From Thermoanaerobaculia bacterium (GTDB lineage Bacteria > Acidobacteriota > Thermoanaerobaculia > Multivoradales > UBA5704), in assembly GCA_025937035.1 (NCBI GenBank), contig JAICSG010000260.1, forward strand, positions 1 to 6,162: a DNA stretch of 6,162 nt. The letters are read 5' to 3'. Position numbers and translations under genes: made by a program. Positions 1 to 5,145 of the stretch are shown here, piece by piece. The notes beneath the pieces are model-generated. The model was not told where the DNA came from. It was given only the letters and a program-made list of their open reading frames with translations, and did not search any database. How positions within the stretch are numbered: position 1 is the stretch's first letter; each line of letters begins with the position of its first letter.

Positions 1-1
1 G

Positions 2-1174
2 CGCGCCTACGGCCTGGAGTCGCTCCGCTTCGGCCGCGAGTACCTGATCCCCAAGCCGTTCGACTACCGGGTGCTGCTGCGGATCCCCCCGGCGGTGGCC
101 AAGGCGGCCATGGAGACCGGCGTGGCGCGGGTCCCCATCCCCGACTTCGAGGCCTACACCCGGCGTCTGGAGACGCTGATCTCCCGCCGGCTGGAGCTGA
201 TGCGGGGCATCATCGACCAGGCCCGGCGCTCGCCGCGGAGGGTGGTCTTCCCCGAGGGGGAGCACGAGCAGATCCTGCGCGCCGCCAAGGTCCTGGTCGA
301 CGAGGGGATCGCCCATCCGATCCTCCTCGCCCGCCGGGAGGTGATCGCCGACCGGCTGCGCGCCCTCGACCTGCCCGAGGAGCGGCTCACCATCATCCAC
401 AACGAGAGCTCGGCGCTGTTCGACCCCTACGTCCGCAGGCTGCACGAGATGCGGTGCCGGGACGGCATGACCATGGTCGAGGCGCGCAAGCGGATGCGCC
501 AGCGCAACTACTTCGGCACCATGATGGTGGAGATGGGGGACGCCGACGGCCTGATCTCCGGGCTCACCCAGTCCTACCCGGAGACGATCCGGCCGGCCCT
601 TCAGATCGTGGGCACCCGCAGCGGCGTCCGGCGGGTCTCCGGCGCCTATGTCCTGATCCTCCAGGACCGCCTGTTCTTTCTGGCGGACACCACGGTCAAC
701 ATCGATCCCACCCCCGAGGAGCTGGCCGAGATCGCCCTGCTCACCGTGGGCTTCGCCCGCCGCTTCAGCGTGGTCCCCCGGGTCGCCATGCTCTCCTTCT
801 CGAACTTCGGCTCCAACACCCACCCCTCCGCCCGCAAGGTGCGGCGGGCGGTCGAGATCGTCTCCCGCCTGGAGCCGGAGCTGGAGATCGACGGCGAGAT
901 GCAGGCCGACACCGCCGTCTTCGAGCAGATCCTCCAGGAGAGCTACCCCTGGAGCCGGCTGCGGCAGCCGGCCAACGTCCTCATCTTCCCCGAGCTGCAG
1001 TCGGCCAACATCGCCTACAAGCTGATCTGGCGGCTGGCCGGGGCGGAGGCGATCGGCCCCGTCCTCCTGGGAGTGGCGAAGCCCATCCACGTCCTCCAGA
1101 GCGGCCTGGAGGTGAGCGATATCGTGAACATGGCGGCGCTCTGCGTGGTGGACGCGCAAGAGCTGCCGGAATGA
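2..1174 (+). CDS. maeB: NADP-dependent malic enzyme, C-terminal part (partial at 5' edge)
   Basis: This is the last 390 codons of a MaeB-type malic enzyme, which decarboxylates malate to pyruvate and reduces NADP+ in the cytoplasm. The reading frame is open from base 2, so the start lies outside the window. The family is usually about 750 residues: an N-terminal malic enzyme domain followed by a phosphotransacetylase-like domain. The first ~50 visible residues (GREYLIPKPFD, then AKAAMETGVA) match the end of the malic enzyme domain and the linker. From SPRRVVFPEGEHEQILRAAK onward the PTA-like domain runs to the stop, with GLISGLTQSYPETIRPALQ, MLSFSNFGSN and GEMQADTA as recognisable stretches. 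In MaeB this domain is generally regulatory (acetyl-CoA binding) rather than catalytic. A stand-alone phosphate acetyltransferase is less likely because of the malic-enzyme-like residues before it. No convincing terminator follows; the next gene begins 83 bp downstream on the same strand. Confidence 0.93.
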   Translation, partial: RAYGLESLRFGREYLIPKPFDYRVLLRIPPAVAKAAMETGVARVPIPDFEAYTRRLETLISRRLELMRGIIDQARRSPRRVVFPEGEHEQILRAAKVLVDEGIAHPILLARREVIADRLRALDLPEERLTIIHNESSALFDPYVRRLHEMRCRDGMTMVEARKRMRQRNYFGTMMVEMGDADGLISGLTQSYPETIRPALQIVGTRSGVRRVSGAYVLILQDRLFFLADTTVNIDPTPEELAEIALLTVGFARRFSVVPRVAMLSFSNFGSNTHPSARKVRRAVEIVSRLEPELEIDGEMQADTAVFEQILQESYPWSRLRQPANVLIFPELQSANIAYKLIWRLAGAEAIGPVLLGVAKPIHVLQSGLEVSDIVNMAALCVVDAQELPE

Positions 1175-1191
1175 CCCGGTGAGGGTCCGGA

Positions 1192-1221
1192 TGGAAGAAA
1201 AGCGTTCTCCCGGGGTAAAAT
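1192..1221 (+). promoter_or_regulatory. weak candidate sigma-70 promoter for the CsgG-like gene
   Basis: TAAAAT at 1216-1221 matches five of six bases of a -10 box and lies about 36 bp before the start codon. The best partner at a plausible distance, TGGAAG at 1192-1197 (18-bp spacer), is a poor -35 match. Read-through from maeB is an equally good explanation for transcription of the next gene. Confidence 0.25.
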
Positions 1222-1257
1222 CGGGGAGCCAGCAATTCCCCTGAAGGAGGCTCTATC

Positions 1258-1878
1258 ATGAAGCGCGTTTCGTCTCTCGCCCTTAGCGGTGCCCTGCTGC
1301 TCGCGGCTCTCGCGGCGCCGGCCCTGACCCGTGCGGCGGCCAAGGGGGGCAGCGAGAAGCCCCGCATCGCCGTCCTCGAATTCAAGAACAAGGCGGACAA
1401 CCAGTGGTGGTACCACGGCGGCGCCCAGGCGGCCCAGGACGTGTTCGTCACCGAGCTGGTCAAGAGCGGCAAGTTCCGCGTCGTCGAGCGCGAGCAGCTC
1501 GAGGCCCTGATGCAGGAGAAGAACCTCTCCCTGTCGGGCGACGTCGATCCCAAGACCGCAGTCCGCGCCGGCAAGCTCCTGGGGGTCAACTACATCCTGA
1601 CCGGCGCGGTGACCGAGTACGGCACCACCGACGTGAGCGGTGGTGGCGGCGGCGTCTTCGCCGGCAAGCGCAAGTTCGTGGCGGCCCTCAACGCCCGCCT
1701 GATCGACACCAGCACCGGCGAGGTGGCCTGGGCCGACGAGGCGAGCCAGGAGGAGTCCAGCATCAAGGTGTCGGTGTTCGGGGTCGGCGGCGGCGTCGAC
1801 GACAACCGGATGTTCGACAAGGTGATGAAGCCCTGCATCCAGAAGCTCGTCGCCAGCCTCAAGGCGGCCGACCTGTAA
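1258..1878 (+). CDS. short CsgG/HfaB-family exported protein
   Basis: A 206-residue protein resembling the periplasmic core of CsgG, the curli secretion channel, and its many relatives. Residues 1-28 form a Sec signal peptide: a basic MKR start, a Leu/Ala-rich core at 7-23, and likely cleavage after the AAA at 26-28. The mature part begins with the family signature PRIAVLEFKNKA (35-46). It continues with an amphipathic helix (55-70), GKFRVVEREQLEALMQEKNL (71-90) and the GKLLGVNYILTGAVTEYG segment (105-122). Residues 128-133 and 174-179 are glycine-rich, between beta-strand-like stretches that include LIDTSTGEVAWADEAS. Unlike true CsgG (about 260 residues, lipoprotein), it has no lipobox cysteine and is short; the only Cys is residue 193. 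It is therefore more likely a soluble periplasmic or envelope-associated CsgG-like protein than a complete curli pore, and no csgA/E/F-like gene is visible nearby. The start is supported by AAGGAGG at 1244-1250, seven bases before ATG. Substrate and partners cannot be read from the sequence. Confidence 0.85.
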   Translation: MKRVSSLALSGALLLAALAAPALTRAAAKGGSEKPRIAVLEFKNKADNQWWYHGGAQAAQDVFVTELVKSGKFRVVEREQLEALMQEKNLSLSGDVDPKTAVRAGKLLGVNYILTGAVTEYGTTDVSGGGGGVFAGKRKFVAALNARLIDTSTGEVAWADEASQEESSIKVSVFGVGGGVDDNRMFDKVMKPCIQKLVASLKAADL

Positions 1879-1903
1879 TCGCTGACGCCTGTAATCGCTG
1901 ACG
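1872..1903. repeat. perfect 16-bp tandem duplication across a stop codon
   Basis: CCTGTAATCGCTGACG occurs twice back to back (1872-1887 and 1888-1903) with no mismatch and no spacer. The first copy contains the last codons and the TAA stop (1876-1878) of the CsgG-like gene. The second is entirely non-coding and abuts the A-tract of the terminator hairpin. It looks like a recent slippage or duplication event. Because the unit is not a multiple of three, the second TAA is out of frame. Confidence 0.9.
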
Positions 1904-1904
1904 T

Positions 1905-1932
1905 AAAAAGGGCACCCTCGCGGGTGCCCTTT
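1905..1932. terminator. bidirectional Rho-independent terminator
   Basis: A perfect 11-bp stem, AAAGGGCACCC (1907-1917) and GGGTGCCCTTT (1922-1932), closes on a TCGC loop. On the plus strand the stem ends in TTT followed by CCCTTCC. On the minus strand it ends in the run of five T that complements AAAAA at 1905-1909. It lies between two convergent genes (stop at 1878 on plus, stop at 1944 on minus) and probably ends both, with the better U-tract serving the minus-strand peptidase gene. Confidence 0.9.
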
Positions 1933-1943
1933 CCCTTCCGGTT

Positions 1944-3092
1944 CTATCCCGCCGCCACCACCCGCGGCGCGCCCCCCGCCCCCTCCCCCCAGATCCGGGT
2001 GAGCACGCGCTGGAAGTTGCCGCCCAGGATCAGCTCGATCGACCGGTCGTCGTAGCCCCGGCGGATCAGCCCCTCGGTGAGGTCGAAGACCCGGCGCGCG
2101 GGGGGCATCCCCCGGACGGCGTAGCGGGCGGGCACCACCCCGGTCCGCGGATCGGCGGCGTCGGCGGCCACGTCGCTCCCGATCCCCACGTGCTCGATGC
2201 CCGCCACCCGGGCCACGTGATCGAAGTGGTCGAGCACCCCGTCGATGGTGGCCGGGGGGTGCCCGCTGACGAAGGCGGCCACGGCGGTGATCCCCATCAC
2301 GCCGCCGCGTCCGGCCATCGCCCGGATCACCGTATCGGATTTACAACGGGGATTGGCCGTCAGCGTCCGGCAGTTCGAGTGGGTGATCAGCACCGGCTGC
2401 CGGGAGACCGCGAAGGCGTCCAGGCAGGTGCGCTCGGAGCAGTGGGAGACGTCGACCACCATGCCCACCCGGTTCATCGCCGAGACGATCTCGGCGCCGT
2501 AGGGGGTGAGCCCGGTGTCCTGGGCCTCGAAGCAGCCGCAGCCGATGCGGTCGCGGGCGTTATAGGTGAGCTGCGAGACCCTCTGGCCCAGGGCGTGGAA
2601 GGCCGCCACGTCGGCCGCCGCGCGGAAGTGGCTGGAGCTCTGGAAGCCGACCAGGACGCCGACCTTCCCCTCCGCCCGCACGCGCTGGAAGCCCTGGCCG
2701 GATTCGATGCGGACGAAGCAGTCCGGACGGCGGTCGAGGAGGCGGCTCCAGCCGGCCAGCCAGTCGCGCGCCGCCTCGTAGGGATTGGGATCGTCCGGCT
2801 CGACGGCGGGGTGGAAGACCTTGACGCCGGAGGCGCGCAGGGCCGCGAGGTCGGCCGGCCCGAAGGCGGCGGGGTCGCGCTGCCAGGCCCAGAGCTTCGG
2901 CCAGTCGAGGGTGAGGAGGCCGAGCATGTCGATGACCATCGACCGCCCGACCAGCTCGACCGCGCGGGCCGAGACCACCGGTCCGTCCGCGGCGAAGAGG
3001 CGGAACCGCCCGAGGTTGACCATGGGCCCGGCGATCAGGCCGGCGCCGGCGAGGGCTCCCGCCTTCAGGAATTCACGACGATTGAACGACAA
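1944..3092 (-). CDS. Tat-exported M19 (renal dipeptidase-like) family protein with altered metal site
   Basis: A 382-residue protein of the M19 membrane dipeptidase family, whose classical members are zinc enzymes that hydrolyse dipeptides in a TIM-barrel fold. Residues 1-35 are a twin-arginine signal: NRREFLK at 4-10, then an Ala/Gly-rich core, so the folded protein is predicted to be exported. Family hallmarks include GLTPYGAEIVSAMNRVGMVVDVSHCS (from 194), ITHSNCRTL (236-244), HVARVAGIEHVGIGSD (292-307) and a C-terminal LILGGNFQRVL helix. Two metal-ligand histidines appear present (His217 and His238), as does Asp307. The usual N-terminal His-x-Asp motif reads VIDMLGLL (53-60) and the usual bridging Glu reads Gln (GFQS, Gln151), so the binuclear site is changed. 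Start is TTG at 3090-3092, chosen because the Tat motif follows at once and AAGAGGTG lies about nine bases upstream. It is the last gene of the minus-strand group, 104 bp after the TPR gene. Substrate unknown; non-hydrolytic or altered activity is possible. Confidence 0.85.
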   Translation of the reverse strand: MSFNRREFLKAGALAGAGLIAGPMVNLGRFRLFAADGPVVSARAVELVGRSMVIDMLGLLTLDWPKLWAWQRDPAAFGPADLAALRASGVKVFHPAVEPDDPNPYEAARDWLAGWSRLLDRRPDCFVRIESGQGFQRVRAEGKVGVLVGFQSSSHFRAAADVAAFHALGQRVSQLTYNARDRIGCGCFEAQDTGLTPYGAEIVSAMNRVGMVVDVSHCSERTCLDAFAVSRQPVLITHSNCRTLTANPRCKSDTVIRAMAGRGGVMGITAVAAFVSGHPPATIDGVLDHFDHVARVAGIEHVGIGSDVAADAADPRTGVVPARYAVRGMPPARRVFDLTEGLIRRGYDDRSIELILGGNFQRVLTRIWGEGAGGAPRVVAAG

Positions 3093-3093
3093 C

Positions 3094-3120
3094 TGCCCAA
3101 CACCTCTTGAATGTTGGGCA
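3094..3120 (-). promoter_or_regulatory. inverted repeat enclosing the peptidase ribosome binding site
   Basis: TGCCCAACA (3094-3102) and TGTTGGGCA (3112-3120) are perfect 9-bp arms separated by nine bases, ending one base before the TTG start. In the minus-strand mRNA the loop reads TTCAAGAGG, so the Shine-Dalgarno core AAGAGG sits in the loop and the following TG in the 3' arm. It could be an mRNA hairpin modulating translation or a two-fold DNA operator site. The symmetry is certain; the role is inferred. Confidence 0.55.
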
Positions 3121-3122
3121 CA

Positions 3123-3192
3123 GTGTACACCTTACCCTGGCCTGGAGCCAGGGTTTGTAATTCAGGAGATGTCAGGCCGCCGGCCGGCGGCC
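3123..3192 (-). other. intergenic cluster of palindromes between TPR and peptidase genes
   Basis: Three further symmetric elements lie in this short gap. GTGTACAC (3123-3130) is an 8-bp palindrome. ACCCTGGC (3134-3141) and GCCAGGGT (3147-3154) form an 8-bp stem with a CTGGA loop. GGCCGCCGGCCGGCGGCC (3175-3192) is an 18-base palindrome that starts a few bases beyond the TPR stop codon. None is followed on the minus strand by a T-run, so none is a classical terminator. They may attenuate or stabilise the transcript, or bind a regulator of the peptidase gene. No convincing -35/-10 pair was found for that gene. Confidence 0.5.
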
Positions 3193-3196
3193 CGTC

Positions 3197-4342
3197 TTAC
3201 CGCAGCCGCTCGAAGCGGAGCCCGGGATCGCTGCGCAGCTTCTCGAGGAAGAGGCCGATCTCGCGGGCCAGCTTGGCGGTGGCGCGCTCGCGCTCGGCGG
3301 CCTTCTGGAAGAAGAGCAGCGCCGCCAGGGCCTCGCGCGGGACCTCCTGGGTCTGGAAGATGCCGGCCATCTCCAGCGACAGCCGCTTGACGTCGGTGGC
3401 CGAGCCCAGCAGGGCGTGGAGCGCCGTCAGCTCGAGGGTGACCAGGGCGGCGTCATAGGCGATACCGCGGGCGGCGAAGTCCTGCCGCAGCCCCTCGAAG
3501 ATCTGGATGGCGTCCTCGGTCTGCCCCAGGCCGGCGGCGACGCGCCCCTCGGCCCAGCGCAACCGCAGCAGGTCGACCGGGTTGCCGAGCTCGCGGAAGA
3601 GCGCCGCGACCTCGGGGAGCATGACCTTCGCCTCGCCGTAGGCCTCGATGGTGGCCAGGTTCCAGAGGAGGTTGTGGCGCAGGCAGACGTACAGGCGCGG
3701 GTCGCGCTCGCGGTCGATCATGGGCTCGGCGCGCTGCAGAAGGCCGATCGCCTGCTCGGGCTCACCCATCTCGGCGAGGGCCAGGGCCTTCTTGAGCAGG
3801 GTGCGGCCAGCCAGATGGCCGTCCCCGCCGCCGGCGGCGTGGAGGGCGTACATCCGGTCGAGGATCTCGAAGGCGTCCGGGAAGCGCCGCTGGGCGATCC
3901 GCAGCGAGGACTTCATCTCCAGGTACATCGGCTCGTAGCCGAAGACATCGCCAAGCCCCGCCCCCGCGTCCCACCAGGCGTCGGCGATCGAGAAGGACTC
4001 GTCGGCGTTGCGCAGGTCGCCCTGGACGCGGCGGGCGTTGCCGTCGTGCGCCCAGGCGTATCCCCGGAGCTGATAGAGCCGGCCCGTGCAGCCCGGCTCG
4101 TCTTCCTTGAGCAGGTCGGAAATCAGGACCGCCAACTCGGCGGACTCGACGGCGCGCTCGGGATCCACCGCGGTCTGCCGCACGCTCTCCTTGCAGAGCA
4201 GCTCGCAGAGCCCCCAGGTGACGAACCGCCGGTGCATACGGACCAGGTGGTATTGATCCTCGAAGCGGTAGGGCTGGAGCTCAGCCCAGAGCTCTGGCGC
4301 CTCGAGCCGCGATCCTGCCAGAGCGTTTGCCACATCGTTCAT
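3197..4342 (-). CDS. tetratricopeptide-repeat (TPR) protein, putative peptide- or protein-binding regulator
   Basis: A 381-residue, all-helical protein without signal peptide or membrane segment, so cytoplasmic. After an N-terminal helical region (about 25-80, with HLVRMHRRFVTWGLCELLCK at 32-51) come degenerate TPR units. The clearest are near 92-125 (RGYAWAHDGNARRVQGDLRN and onward), 180-213 (TLLKKALALAEMGEPEQAIG at 181-200), 260-293 (RWAEGRVAAGLGQTEDAIQI at 262-281) and weaker pairs at 140-170, 221-255 and 300-350. The A-x-G-x-x-x-x-A-I/F spacing of TPR helices is visible. No helix-turn-helix, kinase or other catalytic domain was recognised. TPR arrays bind peptides or proteins, and some cytoplasmic ones (RRNPP family) sense secreted signalling peptides. 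This gene follows the small secreted-protein gene by 69 bp with no terminator between, so co-transcription is likely. ATG at 4340-4342 is supported by AAGGAA six bases upstream. The family feels typical of Acidobacteriota, from memory. The binding partner is unknown. Confidence 0.8.
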   Translation of the reverse strand: MNDVANALAGSRLEAPELWAELQPYRFEDQYHLVRMHRRFVTWGLCELLCKESVRQTAVDPERAVESAELAVLISDLLKEDEPGCTGRLYQLRGYAWAHDGNARRVQGDLRNADESFSIADAWWDAGAGLGDVFGYEPMYLEMKSSLRIAQRRFPDAFEILDRMYALHAAGGGDGHLAGRTLLKKALALAEMGEPEQAIGLLQRAEPMIDRERDPRLYVCLRHNLLWNLATIEAYGEAKVMLPEVAALFRELGNPVDLLRLRWAEGRVAAGLGQTEDAIQIFEGLRQDFAARGIAYDAALVTLELTALHALLGSATDVKRLSLEMAGIFQTQEVPREALAALLFFQKAAERERATAKLAREIGLFLEKLRSDPGLRFERLR

Positions 4343-4411
4343 GATGCGTTCCTTGTGTAGAGCCTACCCGTCTCCGATGTCGAAATTACTCGTTGCTATA
4401 TCCAGAGCCGC

Positions 4412-4696
4412 TCATTGCGGCGTGCCGACCGGGTCCATCTGACCACCGGTATCCGAGGACGTCGTCGTGGTGGTCCCGGTGGACGGCGAGGTCGAGCCGA
4501 CGGGATCCATCTGGCCGCCGGTCTTCAGCCAGCCAGCTGTAAGCAAATTCCATACCGCGCTGAGGACTCCAACTTCGTGAGTCGACTGGGTGGTATGCGC
4601 CGAATGCCGGGCGGGGGTCCGGGCCTGCAGAAGCCCCGGAGCCAGAAGAACTGCCAGAAGAAGGGTGATCGAGATCCGCCGAACCGTAGAGCGCAT
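4412..4696 (-). CDS. small secreted protein with duplicated TGGQMDPVG motif; putative peptide precursor
   Basis: A 94-residue protein I do not recognise as a named family. Residues 1-25 form a Sec signal peptide (MRSTVRR, hydrophobic core 8-23, likely cleavage after LQA at 25); there is no lipobox. The mature part is about 69 residues: a His/Thr/Ser-rich stretch (26-40), a short hydrophobic segment VGVLSAVWNLLTAGWL (42-57), and a tail with TGGQMDPVG at 59-67 and again at 83-91, joined by a Ser/Thr linker (STSPSTGTTTTTSSD). The protein ends three residues after the second copy. The start at 4694-4696 is preferred over a longer in-frame start at 4828 because AAAGGAG lies about ten bases upstream and the signal peptide begins there. 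The longer start would also put coding sequence over the sigma-54 promoter. It is the first gene of the minus-strand group, ahead of the TPR gene. It could be a signalling-peptide precursor, a cell-surface peptide or another small envelope protein. Confidence 0.72.
   Translation of the reverse strand: MRSTVRRISITLLLAVLLAPGLLQARTPARHSAHTTQSTHEVGVLSAVWNLLTAGWLKTGGQMDPVGSTSPSTGTTTTTSSDTGGQMDPVGTPQ
4424..4450 (-). repeat. TGGQMDPVG coding repeat, copy 2
   Basis: Codons 83-91 of the small secreted protein. The encoded nine residues are identical to copy 1 at 4496-4522. The 27 bases differ at four positions, all third codon positions and all synonymous (Gly, Gly, Asp, Pro). Confidence 0.9.
4496..4522 (-). 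repeat. TGGQMDPVG coding repeat, copy 1
   Basis: Codons 59-67 of the small secreted protein, directly after the hydrophobic segment ending in GWLK. It lies 24 codons before copy 2. The intervening linker is low-complexity Ser/Thr and shows no similar repetition, so identity is confined to the nine-residue motif. Confidence 0.9.
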
Positions 4697-4775
4697 GGCT
4701 GCTGTCTCCTTTTTCCTTTCTCGCGGCTGTCTCGTGAGCCCCGCCACCCCCAGCCTTGCAGCGCAAATAGCCCAA

Positions 4776-4791
4776 AGCATAAGGCGTGCCA
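4776..4791 (-). promoter_or_regulatory. sigma-54 (RpoN) promoter for the small protein-TPR unit
   Basis: On the minus strand the site reads TGGCACGCCTTATGCT. The established RpoN consensus is TGGCACR-N4-TTGCW, so every defined position matches except one (A for T just before TGC), with exact GG-to-GC spacing. Transcription would start around 4764-4766, giving a leader of roughly 70 bases with a good ribosome binding site before ATG at 4696. RpoN promoters need an enhancer-binding activator. The palindrome TCCTGCCAGGA (4804-4814) is close by but nearer than usual for enhancer sites, and the activator gene is not in this window. Confidence 0.65.
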
Positions 4792-4978
4792 ACCCTCGCA
4801 AACTCCTGCCAGGACTGATTTTTGTCACTCGGGGAGGACGCCGATTGCCACCTCGGCGGGAGAGCCGCGCCGCCCAAGTCGTCCCTTCTCAGCAATGGAT
4901 GAGTAATTTTCTACATGGCTACCTGGCCAGGGGGAGCAGCTCTGGAGCGCCTCTTGCTTGCAAACCCCCGGTGCCCGG

Positions 4979-5003
4979 CCCACCCATCCGGGTGGGTGAT
5001 TTT
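4979..5003 (+). terminator. orphan hairpin with short T-run, terminator-like
   Basis: CCCACCC (4979-4985) and GGGTGGG (4990-4996) form a perfect 7-bp GC-rich stem around ATCC. It is followed on the plus strand by TGATTTT, a weak U-tract. No plus-strand gene ends before it, so it may end a small untranslated transcript, block read-through into actA, or have no role. Confidence 0.3.
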
Positions 5004-5084
5004 CGGTCTTGCACCGCGCCACGGGGTTGCAGTAGAGTCCCCGGCTTGTGACGACTTTCACAAAGTCTCTTGACTCTTTGTCCC

Positions 5085-5113
5085 TTGAACCGCGACCGGC
5101 GGTCAGATATTGT
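5085..5113 (+). promoter_or_regulatory. candidate sigma-70 promoter of the act operon
   Basis: TTGAAC (5085-5090) and TATTGT (5108-5113) each match the -35 and -10 consensus at four of six bases and are separated by the ideal 17 bp. Initiation would fall near 5120, about 25 bases before the actA start and just ahead of its ribosome binding site. An upstream TTGACT at 5070-5075 has no acceptable -10 partner. Confidence 0.45.
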
Positions 5114-5145
5114 CGCCGGCCGGGATTCTAGGGAGGGTGGCTCCC

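Larger units (their letters stand above)
4697..5145. other. divergent intergenic region, no convincing gene
   Basis: 449 bp between the divergent small secreted-protein gene and actA, visibly less GC-rich than the flanking genes. Open frames crossing it on both strands lack family resemblance and convincing ribosome binding sites. Supportable content is a sigma-54-type promoter facing left (4776-4791), a short palindrome TCCTGCCAGGA just upstream of it (4804-4814), a strong hairpin (4979-4996) and a sigma-70-type promoter facing right (5085-5113). Confidence 0.7.

Noticed and set aside
1191..1244. 17-codon ORF (MEEKRSPGVKSGSQQFP) just before the CsgG-like gene, as a leader peptide
   Set aside because: Only a weak GAGGG precedes it, there is no regulatory codon run or attenuator hairpin, and an ORF this short is expected by chance.
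2190..3110. Long plus-strand ORF opposite the peptidase gene
   Set aside because: Its translation is low-complexity Gly/Arg/Asp/Ala-rich with no family resemblance; the opposite strand encodes a clear Tat signal and M19 motifs.
3416..4360. Long plus-strand ORF opposite the TPR gene
   Set aside because: A GC-rich antisense shadow; the minus-strand frame has regular TPR spacing and a good ribosome binding site.
4697..4828. 44-codon in-frame N-terminal extension of the small secreted protein
   Set aside because: It would bury the signal peptide inside the protein, ignores the AAAGGAG site at the internal ATG and overlaps the sigma-54 promoter.
4590..5051. 153-codon plus-strand ORF crossing the small secreted-protein gene and its promoter
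   Set aside because: It is antisense to a better-supported gene and its translation shows no domain or signal; the same holds for the overlapping frame 4415-4906.
4825..5061. 78-codon minus-strand ORF in the divergent intergenic region
   Set aside because: No recognisable domain, no convincing ribosome binding site and composition typical of translated non-coding DNA.
5110..5145. Upstream TTG start for actA adding 12 residues
   Set aside because: It overlaps the candidate -10 box and lacks a ribosome binding site, whereas ATG at 5146 has AGGGAGGG at proper distance.
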